A stretch of 64,000 nucleotides of DNA, taken from positions 123,272,501 through 123,336,500 of the forward strand of contig CM075669.1 in NCBI GenBank assembly GCA_037962975.1. Reading direction: 5' to 3'. This DNA comes from Clitoria ternatea (Eukaryota > Streptophyta > Magnoliopsida > Fabales > Fabaceae). This document shows positions 47,416 to 59,100 of the stretch, in pieces (the first letter of the stretch is position 1; the number at the start of each line of letters is the position of its first letter). The position numbers and the translations under genes are program-made. A model generated the notes under the pieces. That model made no database searches, was not told the DNA's origin, and saw only the letters and a list, made by a program, of their open reading frames with translations.

Positions 47416-50400
47416 TGACAGGGCCCGCAAGCGCACGGGTTATGTTATGTAATATAAAAGATTATCGTTCTCCACAGGGACTGTTTTCAAAGTACCAGCA
47501 TATTGAAATTTAATTATCCACACAATTGATTTTTAATGTTTTTGTAAAATAAAACACAAATTAAAAATAAATTTAGAAACAAAATTTACTTGACACTTAA
47601 AAATCAGAGTTGAGAGTATCTTGGGATTTCAGGGGATCAAGACTCTATTTTATGTTAATGAATTTTAACTTTTCATGAATAAGAATCAAATTAAGTTTTC
47701 CAAGGCAGATTTTCCTTAAGCTAATTAATATGTTCCTCTCGGAATCCTATTAATGTACCTAACCTATGGAAAGCACTGCTTAATCCTTAGATAAGGCCCA
47801 TTATAGTTTTATGAAAATCCCTTATTTATTCCCCAAAAGATTTTGATTACTTTCACGGTTTTACCGAGGTCACAAAAAGTATTTCAAAACCTTAGGCTTA
47901 GTTCAAAAACTTTCCAGTAACAATAAATCTCTCGATTCTATTAATTACTTAAACTTACAAATATACCCGCAAGTATACAGTTTTATCACTTAGGTTCTTG
48001 TTAGGAATCACTAATAGCATTGAGCATTTTTTAAACTAAATGGAAAACAGAAATTTATTTAATTCAAAGTCAAAATAACATTATCATAAAATATTATCAC
48101 ACCCCCTTCATCCCAAGATAATTAATTTAGTTACTCAAGAAATAATTCAAATTCATATACATGATGGAAAAATAAAACATACAAGACATGGTAAAAATAA
48201 AGACTTACGGGTTTCTCCAAAAGCTCAAAATAATTTTACCACTATATTTCCTTGTTGCAATATTCCTCCACCAATTACAAATTAGAACACTCAATTTCAC
48301 AATCCTCACAACTCTTACAAAACAGAAAGAAAAAGAAAAGAAAAAGAAAATAAAAAGAGAAAGAAACGGGACAGAGAAAGAAAACGAAAGAGAAAGAAAA
48401 GAAAGGAACAAAGTAAAAAAATGAGAACTGGATAAAAAACGACGCTGTCACGGCTTCAGACATCCCCGCTGTATTTATAGAAATCTGGACGTCAATAATC
48501 ATGGGGAACGGCGGCTAGTGGGACTTCTTTATTACTTTCTCTTTTGTCTTGTTGTTCAGCCGCCCCACAAGATCAACAAATCAACTTGGATAGTGCGTTG
48601 GTGTGTGATGGAGAAACAGCCTGGACCTCGACAACCATAGGGAACAGCGGCTAGTGGGAATTCTTTATTATTTTCTCTTTTGTCTTGTTGTCAGCCGCCC
48701 CCTCATAATTCAAGGATCCACTTGGATAGTGGGAATTCAAGTAAGCATGGGCAAACAGTGGAAATATGGAACCGGCGTTCTCCTTATGACTCGGATTAGT
48801 GCCTCAGCCAGTATCCATCCTCAGTGGGAATTAATCCGAGCGGAACAGGTGCTCTCATATATAAAAGACCAAGTGAAAGCTTGAATTCACAGATTATTGA
48901 CTCGGAAATTTCTTTCCGAGGAGCATTCATCAGGACCTCTATTCATTCGGAATTGCTTCACTCGGTGGTGCTTTGCTCAGAACTTGTCACTGCTTAAAGC
49001 ACTCGACTGGAATTTTTTCACTAATTGAAACATTCATTCAGAATTATTTCAAAAGTGACTCACTCGGAGATCATTTGCTCGGAGGTGCTTCCTCTTGAAG
49101 CACTCGTTCAGACCCTCTTCTTACATGTGACCCAATCAGGAATGTCTCATTCGGGAAGTCTTCATTTAAAATTGATTCAATCGGCACCTCCAAAATGTTT
49201 CACTCGGCTATGTCTCTGGCCGACAAGTCAAAACCATTTTTTTGACTTAAAATTGATTCAATCGGGAACTCTTCATTCAAATGCCTCAGCCCGAGGGGTA
49301 TTCCTTCGGAATCAAGGTCTTTCTTCACCCGGAAGCACATCACTCGAATTGAACCAGTCGGAGAAACCTTGCTCGGCGTACATCAACCCATTCGGACATA
49401 TTCATTAGGAAGTCCGACTTGTTTTTCATTCAGAATGGCCTCAATCATCAATCAACCCATTCGGATGTATTCACTCGGGAGTCGGCCTTGCTTTTCACTT
49501 AGAAATTTGGAACTTGAGAGAATCTGGGCGATAGAAGCTCTTTCCAGGTCAGAGCTTTACTTTGCTTGGAAATACATCTCTCGGCCCCAAACCACTCGGA
49601 AGTGCCTTCCTCGGAGACATCTCACTCGGGCTTAGGTTGAAACTTGAGAGTTTGCCCGAAAGAGACTCATTCCCGGTTTGACTCTTTTCCTTCCTTGAAA
49701 AGACATTTTCTCTGAAACACACTACGCGGAAAGGCCTTTTCTTTGCTCAAAATGCCATCTTTTCTGAAACACACCAACCAGAGATATCCTTGCCTGACAA
49801 GTGTTCTTCCAAAGTTCAGAGTTTTTTTCATTCAGAATCAACTCACTCGGGAATCCTCCACTCGGAAACAATTTTGCCCAGAAAAAGCACTTGTCCCCAA
49901 ATTAGACTTGCTTCAATCAGTAATCTTTCACTTGGACATATATCTTTGGGCGGTATTTATTCAAAGTCAGTCCCCTTTTCACTCAGAGTGGCTGCAGTCG
50001 GGAATCTTCCACTCAGATTTATCTCAAACCGGGAAGTATTCCTTCAAGGTCAGCCATTTTTCACTCGGGATGGCTTTGATCGGGAATCTTTCACTCGGAT
50101 TTACCTCTAACCGGGAGATAATCCACTCGGTAACGCTTCATTCGGAGACTCCCTACTCGGAAATGATCATTCCTACTCGGAAATGATCATTCTGAGTCGG
50201 AATTCAGTCCTCTTAGAATTCTTTCCACTTGGATCGAGCCCATTTTCATGCTTTTGTTGCTCTTTTTTCACCGGGGCTTGTTCTTCTTGTTTCTTTATCA
50301 TTTGATGGTCTTTTTTCTCTTTTTATTGACCCTTAGATTATCTTTGTACTTGTTCCTTAATTTTATTAATTTCTGCAAAATAAAATACCCAAGTAGAATA

Positions 50401-50437
50401 TAGTGGAAAGAAAGAGAAAATCATAAAACACTTATCA
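47416..50437 (-). repeat. 5' LTR of the nested Athila (3022 bp)
   Basis: On plus it starts TGACAGGGCCC and ends ACACTTATCA. It lacks 69 bp present in the other LTR near 40560-40625. Minus-strand TATA box near 48470-48482. CCGAGTG motif field 48900-50210. Confidence 0.9.
48900..50210 (-). repeat. CCGAGTG motif field in the second Athila LTR
   Basis: Partner of 39000-40330; most motif copies are kept, with scattered single-base changes. Confidence 0.8.
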
Positions 50438-51539
50438 CCTCTTTTCTTCTTCTCATTTTCGTGTGGCTACATCTCCCCATTATAACCCATTTCGTTTTTG
50501 GGTGAGGTAAGCTCCTTTCACCACTTTTGGATGGGTCAATGTTAAGATTATGTGATGATATGATTTGGGGGAGTCATGCATGTGAATGGGTATTTATTTG
50601 AGGCATTTGAAGACTTGAGCCCTAAGGTGGGTGGCAATAAATGTGAGGTTTTAACAAGGGGTAAGTGTATGAGATGCATTTATAATGGTAAGAGATGGAG
50701 ATTAATGATGCATTAATGAGAGTTGTTGGGTTTTAGAAAAACCCTAACTTTGAGATTTGGGGAAAATGGTTAATGTTGATTTAAGAATATGTTTTATGAT
50801 GAAATGCATGACATTGAGAAATATGAATGTTGGTAGATGGTGTTTTGTAAAGATTGGGGCTAAAATTGTCTTGTAGCCTTTGAATTTAATGAATGTGGCT
50901 TAATGGGAAGGAATTCCCGAAGCCTAACAAATAATGGAAAATAATGCCTATAGCATGACTTGTACATGCTAGGAATTAGTACATATTATAATAGCCAATT
51001 AGAATTGAAATTGTGTTTTGAGTAGTTGATTGATTGGGATTCTATATGCATGTTAATGTAGGATCCATTCCGAACGACGAGGCGGGTATGTCTTATCAAT
51101 CGAAATTCTTCTCTTGAGGTAGGAGAGGAGTCTTATATTCTAAATGCATGAATTTGAATGTTATTTGATTGCCATATGTATTGGTATGCATTTTAGCCTT
51201 GCTTGAAATGTTATGAGAAATTGTAATGTGGTGTATGGTGGGGATTGTATGTTTGGCAACATGCTTTGATGCATTTAGAATATTCATGGTGTGCTATATG
51301 ATGGTGTAGAATGATGAATGATATGGAGTTATGCTTGTATCAACCATGAATGTAATATAAATGTTGATGATGTTGATTGAGAACTGTTGCAATGCCACAC
51401 AAATGTTTAAATTAATAAGAATAACCCAACAATAATAAATCCACTAAAAACCTTGTGGAAATGTTAGTAATGGTGTTGATGATGATGTATGATGAGTGGC
51501 ATGTATAGGATGCATAGAGTGAGAAATGCATATGATTTG

Positions 51540-52030
51540 CATTTGCATCCATGGCATACTGCATAGCTACCGGTGTTGGAATTTTAGGGGATTCCCCCGG
51601 TTGGCCCAGTGGGAGGGCGGCTCTGTGCACGAGCAAATTATATTTCCCCTGTGACTCGGTGTGTAAGTCACGAAGCTGCCCATGTTGTGCTACGGGGAGC
51701 CGCATGTGGTTGACCCTTGTGGGGGGTGGCTCTTGATGAGCAGGTGTCCCCGGTGGTCCTTGGGATCACAGCTGCCATGATATAACTCATGGTTGGCCCG
51801 CAACACCATATGTTGAATATGTTGTATACCGCGGTCATGGTGAAAATGACTAGGTGTTGCATGATGGGCGATGCAGTTTGGTACCAATAAAATAATTGGT
51901 GAATGCATGCAAATTTAAGAATAAGTGTACACATTTTACTACTGCAGTAGGGGTATGGTTAGATGATCATACTTGAATCCCACATTTGGTGTTTATATTC
52001 CCAGAGTCAGATCTGCAATTGCTGAAATAT
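51540..52030 (+). other. Conserved LTR block with inverted repeats (Tekay 3' copy)
   Basis: Partner of 29810-30290; keeps GTGACTCGGTGTGTAAGTCAC and the GGAGCCG/GGCTC pair. Confidence 0.7.
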
Positions 52031-52918
52031 TCCATTTGTGCATATGCATTAGCTTAAAAACATTTGCATATAGCAAAGAAGTATGCCAAAGGTGATGAGA
52101 TATGATGATGGATGTGATGAGGATGTACTAATATACTAAGACAACATAAAAGATATGAATACCAATTGATAGTTGGTGTATGACGTCTGAATTATGGTGA
52201 AATTTGATTATGTATATGTGGTATGCTTTGTCAAAATTGTGGTGCTACTTGTGATGTATGTATAATGATGTTGAATTGATAAAGAGTATGGTGAAAGGAT
52301 GTATGTGCAAAGTATACATGTTTTGATGTATATGTACATAATCACATGGTATTCATATTCATTCCTTTGGAATGTGTGACTCACTCTCCTATGTTGTCCA
52401 TTTTTAGATTTGTGATGTAGGGCACTCATGGGAAGAGCTGACATTTTGAAGTACATTTTGGTTGTGGAGGTAAATAGTGGTATAGGAAGTGCCTTGGCCA
52501 GGTAAATCTAGATTTTGTATAGCATATGAGATGTAATGTATGCTTATTTTGGTAATCTAGGTGATATTTGATGATTTTGAGGGTCATGTAAGAAAATTGG
52601 GTCCTTGTGTTATGACCAATTTTCATTAATGACCCAAAGGATGTATTTTGATGAATGATGATGCTTGTTGATGTTTAATTCTATGAATGAATGAAGGTTC
52701 ATGCGAAAATTTATGTTTCGGTGATTACATGAGATGTTGTGTTTAATTTATTATGATTTCATGAATTAGAATGGAGTTTTAAGGATAAGGATGATTGAGA
52801 CAAGTTTTAAATGTGTACTAGGACATGCATACTATGTTAAATTAGAAGAATGTGGGGTGGATTGAATATTGGCCTATTGAGTTGCAAGAAACTTAGTGTT
52901 TTTCGTTTCTCTGCAGAA

Positions 52919-53428
52919 CTCGCTCAAGTGAGTGAGAATCTCCCCCACGCGAGATCTTCTTGTATCAGTGTTTTGGCCACTGGCCGAAATTTGCTCAGGC
53001 GAACGGCCTTCTCGCTCAAGCGAGACTCGGTGGGAATCAGTGTTTGGTCACTGGACCATTTTCACTTAGGCGAATTGGTCATTGTTCGATGGTCGCTCAA
53101 GCTAGGGAAAGTATGGATTGGCACTGGGCCATTTTCGCCCAAGCGAGCTCTACCTCGCCCAAGCGAAAATAGGGCAGTGAGCTTCTATGGTTGCTGGAGC
53201 AATCTCGCTCGAGCGGGATAGAATTTGACCAAGCGAGATTGATTCCAGAGGCATACTTCTCCTATCGCTCAAGCACCTCGCTGGCTCACCCAAGTTGGGC
53301 TTTTGCTTCTCGCTCAAGCGAGAGGAGCCCCCGATGCATAATACCTTTCTTCGCTCAGTCACTTCTCGATTCGCCCAAGCGTGCCCACGCTGGCTCGCTC
53401 AAGCGAATGTGATTCTCGCTTGAGCGAG
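52919..53428. repeat. GC-rich palindrome cluster in the Tekay 3' LTR
   Basis: Partner of 31177-31712. Some palindromes have lost a CG by C-to-T change (for example AAGCGAG to AAGTGAG), and about 20 bases are missing near 53320. Confidence 0.85.
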
Positions 53429-53786
53429 TGGCACCCTGATACACATTTGTTTTGTTTTCAAATAAACTTTTATTTCTTATGCATTAAATCTTTATCATAC
53501 ATCACTTTAAGGGTATTATTGGATACATCATGAATCATGGAATTCCATGAAATCCCTTCTCTTAAATTCAATCATACAACCATCAATTTAAATTAATTCT
53601 TCTGCTGTTTTTAGTTCGAAAATTATTATCAAATCATATTTTAATTACCCTCTCATATCATCATATATGGGAGTGGTTTATCATAAATCCAGGTGTTGAA
53701 CTAAGAGCTTCACCACTCATTTTCTCATTATCGAATAATGATCTTTAAATCGCGAAAAATTTCCCCGTATTTCCGGGGGCGTCTCA

Positions 53787-53791
53787 CATTT
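53787..53791. repeat. Right target duplication CATTT of the Tekay element
   Basis: Exact partner of 28150-28154. Confidence 0.92.
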
Positions 53792-53861
53792 AACGCCAGA
53801 TTCCTAAGGCTATAGTTTTCTTTTTGTTGAATGAATAGATCATATAATTTTAGAAGGACTC
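53792..53861 (-). repeat. Tandem duplication unit 1, second part
   Basis: Seventy bases that continue 27741-28154 across the Tekay insertion. They encode part of the unrecognised gene's 3' end and stop at the duplication junction (53857-53861). Confidence 0.85.
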
Positions 53862-54341
53862 TTTACAATTACAATTGTTGGATCCACTAAACACACAAAT
53901 AGGTTTGATTTTTTTCATCTTTTTTTGTGTTTTCTATATAGAGTTATGCGTCCTTATCTAGATGAAAACTGAGATGAAATAATTGATGATAGATAAAAGA
54001 TTACATAATTATTATCACATAAAAAGAAATGACGGTACTAATGAAAATTGAAATGACATGATTGAAGAAAATAAAAAAAGGTAACTTTTAAAAGTCAAAG
54101 TGAATTCAGAAAAGTAAAACATTGAAAATAACAGTAAATATGTACAGTAGTTATGATTGTGGCTCACATTTTCCTCTGGTTTTACGTCCAGTAACGGCTT
54201 AAACGCTTTATATGAGTCGAGGTTTTTGCTACCCATCCAGTTTTCTTATAAACTGGCAAACAGGGTCGTTCAATGCCAGATTCCCAAGGCTATAGTTTTC
54301 TTTTTGTTGAATGAATAGATCATATAATTTCAAAAGGACTC
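53862..54341 (-). repeat. Tandem duplication unit 2
   Basis: About 480 bp matching unit 1 at roughly 90%. It contains a LOG-like stub of about 19 codons (start ATG near 53921, minus), its upstream region, and the 3' end of the unrecognised gene. The stub stops at the junction, so it was never a full gene in this copy. Confidence 0.85.
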
Positions 54342-54761
54342 CCTGAATAGTTCCACATGGATGCGTGTTACGAGTTTGGATTAAGTTATCCAAGTTACAC
54401 TCTTTACTCAGTCCATCCTTTATAAATTTAATTTTGTCTTCTCGATTTATAGATACCATTCTAGGGTTTCTACAATGTGTATCACAGTCCATCTTGCACA
54501 CTTATGGCAAACTCCCATCCTCTTAGCTCTTCATTTTTTAGAATAAGAACTATGTCCCATACCTGGCAAATGTTTTATATAAGACTTATGTAATTCACCA
54601 GAAAGACGTACCTTTTCTTCAATAAGCCAATGAACATCCTCTGGAATGCCAAAATATGTGAGTAGTTTTAACCTTTGAACTCGAACTTTGTAAATTTTTA
54701 CAACTATATCACGTGGAAGTGTAGGGAATCTTTCCTTAAGTTTTGCAAGGGTTTGTTCCAT
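54229..54761 (-). pseudogene. Unrecognised cysteine-containing gene, broken
   Basis: ATG at 54761. First 76 residues: MEQTLAKLKERFPTLPRD, then VKIYKVRVQRLKLLTYFGIP, an in-frame stop after HSSYSKK, then RAKRMGVCHKCARWT. A one-base loss near 54495 shifts the frame into CDTHCRNPRMVSI and a further 80 residues to KLDG. Restoring the frame gives a C-x2-C-x4-C-x3-C pattern, possibly zinc-binding. I do not recognise the family. Its 3' end is duplicated at 27741-28154/53792-53861, and the LOG-like gene lies just downstream on the same strand. A host gene or a gene carried by an old element are both possible. Confidence 0.5.
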
Positions 54762-55068
54762 TGTCAGATTACTTTGAAGTTGTAGCTGTTTAGAAAATAG
54801 AGAATAGAAAACAAGGTTATAGAGGATAGTAGAGATAAAGAAGGTGAAAAGGTGATAGGTTGCCTTCTATCAAGTGCTTGTTTAACGTCACGAGCCGGAT
54901 GATGACTTTTTAACTATTGTAAGAAAATGATAATAATGTCAAAACAATAATAGTAATAATGATTGGGACATATGTTAGCACCGAAAAAAATAATGTAATT
55001 AATTGATATCCATTATTTTTAATTTTTTAATTTTTTTATTTATATATAAATATTGTTATTAGGAAAAA
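54762..55068. other. AT-rich spacer, nothing recognised
   Basis: About 300 bp between the unrecognised gene and the truncated Athila integrase, with poly-T and AT-rich runs. I looked for an Athila LTR start or polypurine tract and saw none, so the Athila has lost its 3' end here. Confidence 0.5.
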
Positions 55069-55995
55069 TTAGTCAAAATATTTGGCATCACACAAATACA
55101 CCTCCGTATCTGTGTGCTCTTGGAACCCTTGAAAGAAAGGTTTAAGTCGGTGCCCATTTACCTTGAAAACCCTGTTTGTCACTTTATCTAAAATTTCAAT
55201 CACACCATAAGCAAAGTTATTATTTATTTCAAATGGGCTTGCCCATTTAGAGCGAAGCTTATCATATATGAGCTTTAGACGTGAATTGTACAATAAAACT
55301 TTTTGTGTAATGAAAAAGTTCTTTCTTAAGACCTGTTTGTCATGAAAGGATTTGACTTTTTCTTTATAGAGTTTGGACCTCTCATAAGCTTCCAAACAGA
55401 TTTCTTCAAGTTCCTGTAGTTGGAGTTTCCTTTCTTTACCGGCCTCATTTAAGTCCAAGTTACATTGTTTTACTGCCCAATAAGCTTCATGCTCAATTTC
55501 TACAGGTAAGTGACATGATTTTCCAAAAACAATCCTATAGTGTGACATTCCAATAGGTGTTTTATAAGCTGTTCTATAAGACCAAAGAGCATCTTCTAAC
55601 CTTTTGCTCCAATCCTTCCTATTTGGTTGTACTATTTTTTGAAGGATCATTTTTAATTCCCGATTGGACACTTCAGCTTGCCTATTTGTTTTAGGGTGAT
55701 AAGGTGTTGAAACCTTATGCATAACTCCATGTTTTTTAAGAAGGGACTCCATTTTACGATTACAAAAACGTGATCCTTGATCACTAATAATGGCCTTAGG
55801 AACACCAAACATTGAAAATATGTGTGATCTAACAAAATCTACAACAACTTTAGAATCATCAGTTTGAGTAGCTTTAGCTTCAACCCATTTAGACACATAA
55901 TCGACTGCAAGCAGTATATAAACAAAACCAAAAGATACAGGAAAAGGTCTCATGAAATCTATGCCCCAAACATCAAAAATTTCACAAAATAACAT
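55069..55995 (-). pseudogene. Second Athila-type pol: integrase core and C-terminus
   Basis: Reads FDVWGIDFMRPFPVSF (Gly of the usual MGPF replaced by Arg), ISDQGSRFCN and RQAEVSNRE, so the three acidic residues are present. YRTAYKTPIG and HLPVEIEHEAYWAVK are Athila hallmarks. The C-terminal region continues to a stop at 55069. Open over 308 codons. In Athila, LTR or env-like sequence should follow; neither is seen. Confidence 0.9.
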
Positions 55996-56388
55996 GGGTT
56001 ATTGAGGCATCTCATTTCTATAAGATATGTTTCCCATTCTTTGACATTGTTCGCAAGATTTACAAAATGTATATGCGTCACGAAAAATTGTTGGCCAATA
56101 CAAACCAGATTCTAACACTTTTCTTGCTGTACATTGAGGTCTAAAATGTCCACCACATGCATATGTATGGCAAAATGTAAGAATGGAATGAAATTCATTT
56201 CCAGGCATACACCTTCTAATGACTTGGTCACTACAAAGTTTCCACAAGTAAGGATCATCCCAAACATAGTATTTAGAATCACTTTTTAGTTTTATTATTT
56301 GTTGTTTAGATGCATGTATTGGAGTAATAGAAGCAACTAAGTAGTTTACCAAATTAGCAAACCATGGAGTGGAATCATGTATTCCCAT
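55996..56388 (-). pseudogene. Second Athila-type pol: integrase zinc-binding region
   Basis: Reads DSTPWFANLVNYLVA, then a His pair around HTYACGGHF and CKSCEQCQRMGNI, the HHCC finger. A stop at 55996 separates it from the core; the frame is otherwise continuous. Confidence 0.88.
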
Positions 56389-56999
56389 AAGTTATTCATC
56401 AGGGAAATCATCTCTAATGAAAGTTGGGTCAAGTCCTTTTTCAATTCTGCTTAAGTGATCAGCCACTAAATATTCTGCTCTAATTTTATTCCTAATTTCA
56501 ATGTCAAACTCTTGGAGCAATAACATCTACCTAATTAATCTTGGTTTTGCATCTGGTTTCTTTAAAAGGAACTTTAACGCTGCATGATCTGAAAATACAA
56601 CCACTTCTGAACTGGGTAAATAAGATCTAAATTTATCAAGTACAAACATAATAGCAAGTAGTTCTTTTTCTATGGTAGTATAGTTAATTTGTGCAGCATC
56701 CAAAGTTCATGAGGCATAATAAATGACATATTGTACTTTACCTACTCTTTGAGCAAGAACAACTCCTAATGCATAATTTGACGCATCATACATAAGTTCA
56801 AATGGAAGTGACCAATCAGGTACCTGGATGATAGGAGTGGTAGTTAAAGCTTTCTTTAAGCAATCAAAAGCCTCTTTACATTTATCATTAAAGTCAAATG
56901 TTATATTTATTGTAGTAAGTTAGACAACGGAAGGGCTATCTTACTAAAGTTTTTTATAAACCTATAAAAACCTGTATGACCAAGAAAAGAATGAATATC
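56389..56999 (-). pseudogene. Second Athila-type pol: RNase H
   Basis: Broken by several stops but readable: FELMYDASNYALGVVLAQ, TIEKELLAIMFVLDKFRSYL, FSDHAALKFLLKK and YLVADHLSRIEKG. More decayed than the nested Athila copy. Confidence 0.85.
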
Positions 57000-57617
57000 T
57001 CACACATAAAAAGGATAAGGTAATTGAGAAATTACATTAATTATTGAAGGATCTACTTCTATGCCTTTTTTAGATATTACATGACCTAAAACTATTCCTT
57101 CTTCTAACATGAAGTGGCATTTCTCATAATTAAGAACAAGGTTAGCTTCAATGCATCTATGTAATACTTTATCTAGACTATTTAAGCAAGCATCAAATGA
57201 TGAACCATATACTGTGAAATCATCCATAAATTCTTCCATGCAATTTTCAAGAAAATCAGTACAGATACTAATCAAGCATCGTTGAAAGGTACCGGGGGCA
57301 TTGTATAAGCCAAAAGGCATCCTCCTATAAGCAAAAGTGCCAAAAGGACATGTGAATATTGTTTTTTCTTTATCTTCTGGTGCAATATAAATTTGGAAGT
57401 AACCTGAAAATCCATCTAAAAAGCAGTAATGAGACTTACCTGCCAGTCTTTCTAACATTTGATCAATGAAAGGTAAAGGAAAGTGATCCTTTTGGGTTGT
57501 TTTGTTAAGTTTTCTATAATCAATGCATACTCGCCAACTATTTTGGATTCTGGTAAGAATTAGTTCATCATTTTCATTTTTGACTACTGTGATTCCAGAC
57601 TTCTTAGGAACCACTTG
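57000..57617 (-). pseudogene. Second Athila-type pol: reverse transcriptase, main part
   Basis: From VVPKKSG onward: CIDYRKLNKTTQKDHFPLPFIDQML, FAYRRMPFGLYNAPGTF, and FMDDFTVYGSS with both catalytic Asp codons present (near 57219-57224). The N-terminal residues are at 63881-64000. The frame reads straight across (IQ then VVPKK) when the inserted solo LTR and one ACTTG copy are removed. Confidence 0.92.
57613..57617. repeat. Left target duplication ACTTG
   Basis: Exactly repeated at 63876-63880. Confidence 0.93.
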
Positions 57618-57779
57618 TGTAACACCCCAAAAATAGGGGTAAATTTTTCACGATTTAAAAAATAATTATAAGTAGAAGAAACGTGATATATAAAATGTTG
57701 TGTAATTACCCCGGATCATTAAATAACCTATCTCATATATGAAGATATGAGGAGGTACCAGAGTGCTCTTTGGATAATC

Positions 57780-58135
57780 AAACTCAAAGGCTAGCGAGCG
57801 TGAGCGAAAATGCTCCAGAACCATCATTACACTCGCTCGCTTGAGCGAGGCATGCTCGCTTGAGCGAAAAAGGGACAGAACCTCACAGCCCACATTTCGC
57901 TCGAGTGAGGCCAGGCCCGCCTAAGCGAAATCCATCCAGAAATAAACCATATAACGCTTGCTTGAGCGAAAGCAAGGCCGCTTGAGTGAGGAACGTCCAG
58001 AATGCACACGCCAAGTGTAGAGTTGTCTCGCTTGAGCGAGAACTACTCTCGCTGGAGCGAGATTAGGCCAGAGGCCATACTACTGATACAGAGGATTCTC
58101 GCTTCAGCGAGGATCCATCTCGCTTGAGCGAGATT
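57780..58135. repeat. GC-rich palindrome cluster in the minus-strand solo LTR
   Basis: CTCGCTTGAGCGAG and relatives, about 14 copies, several paired head to tail. Confidence 0.85.
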
Positions 58136-59095
58136 ATCAGATCATGCGCAGAAACATGAAAAATCTAACAACCCAACATACAAAAACTCATCCCAAGCAA
58201 AATCGATCAAAATTAACATATCACATACATCATATTAAGTATTTCAAACTTGTTTTAAGTATTCATACTCAATAATTTCCATTCCAACTCATGAATCATA
58301 TCATCATTAAGCTTATCACCTTATATACTTTATAAACACAAAATCTTAAGAAATATTTCATTCATTCATTAATTCTAACAACATTCCACATTATGTTTGT
58401 CATCCATACAATGTCAAGGTAATTAATGAAAATTAGCCATACATACAAGGGTTTAATTTTCCTACATGACCTCCAAAATCATCATTCATCACATTGAATT
58501 ACAAAATTAAGCATATATACATCGTATACTCTACAAAATGATAATATGCTGACCAAGGCTTACCCATTTTCCTTCCATATTCACTTTCATCAATACTCGA
58601 CCCCCAAAAGAGTAGGATTTACATCATACCTACATCAAACTTAAAAATGGCAACTAGGAGGTGAGTAACATAATCCAAATGTATCAAAGTCATACATTAT
58701 GATGATACTTATACAAGCTTACATATGATACATTTCTCAAGAAACATCACAGCTTCATTCACATACTACATCATTTCATTTCAACATGTTATATACTCAA
58801 AGAAATACATCCACAACACACATATCCAAATCATTGGCATTCTCAATAACATCACCATACATATAATGTTAGTACCATATTTCTTTCCTCTTTATTTCTC
58901 AATCATCCATCGCCACCATGGGCTTTCAACTAGGCATATCTCTGGCTATACACAAATGCTCTTATAGCTAATGCATATGCACAAAGGAATTATTATCAAA
59001 TGCGGATCCGACTGTGGGAAACAACGACATACTAAATGTGGGACAGGCATAGGTGTGCTACTATGCCCCTACTGCAGTAGAAAAATATGTACACA

Positions 59096-59100
59096 TATAT
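59096..59100. repeat. Left target duplication TATAT of the inner solo LTR
   Basis: Repeated at 61804-61808. The sequence is low complexity, so the match alone is weak, but it fits the LTR ends. Confidence 0.75.

Larger units (their letters stand above)
37545..50437 (-). mobile_element. Nested Athila-type Ty3/gypsy element, complete but dead
   Basis: Oriented on the minus strand. On the minus strand, the 5' LTR is 47416-50437 (3022 bp) and the 3' LTR 37545-40635 (3091 bp). Target duplications are CATCT/CCTCT, with one mutation relative to the unbroken Tekay LTR. Primer site of tRNA-Asp type. Order Gag, protease, reverse transcriptase, RNase H, integrase. No env-like frame lies between integrase and LTR, although Athila elements often have one there. 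The LTRs are longer than usual for the group as I know it. LTR differences are about 2-3% by eye, so it is younger than the Tekay host. Confidence 0.92.
28155..53786 (+). mobile_element. Tekay-type chromovirus (Ty3/gypsy), complete but dead, with a nested element
   Basis: 5' LTR 28155-32068 (3914 bp); tRNA-Met primer site; gag-pol frame 32431-37028; polypurine tract; 3' LTR 36995-53786, split by the Athila-type element at 37545-50437. Domain order Gag, protease, reverse transcriptase, RNase H, integrase, then a chromodomain-like end places it with chromoviruses. The integrase and C-terminal sequence fit Tekay/Del. Ends are TG..CA, with CATTT duplications. The LTRs differ by about 5% in stretches compared by eye. 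It is inserted into unit 1 of a host tandem duplication. Confidence 0.93.
50438..53786 (+). repeat. 3' LTR of the Tekay element, second part
   Basis: Resumes with CCTCT (right target duplication of the Athila, 50438-50442) and follows the 5' LTR from 28701 on. Contains donor-like GT at 50507, the conserved block 51540-52030, acceptor-like AG at 52406-52407, palindromes 52919-53428 and the CTCATAT inverted repeat 53652-53671. Ends GGGGGCGTCTCA. Confidence 0.92.
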
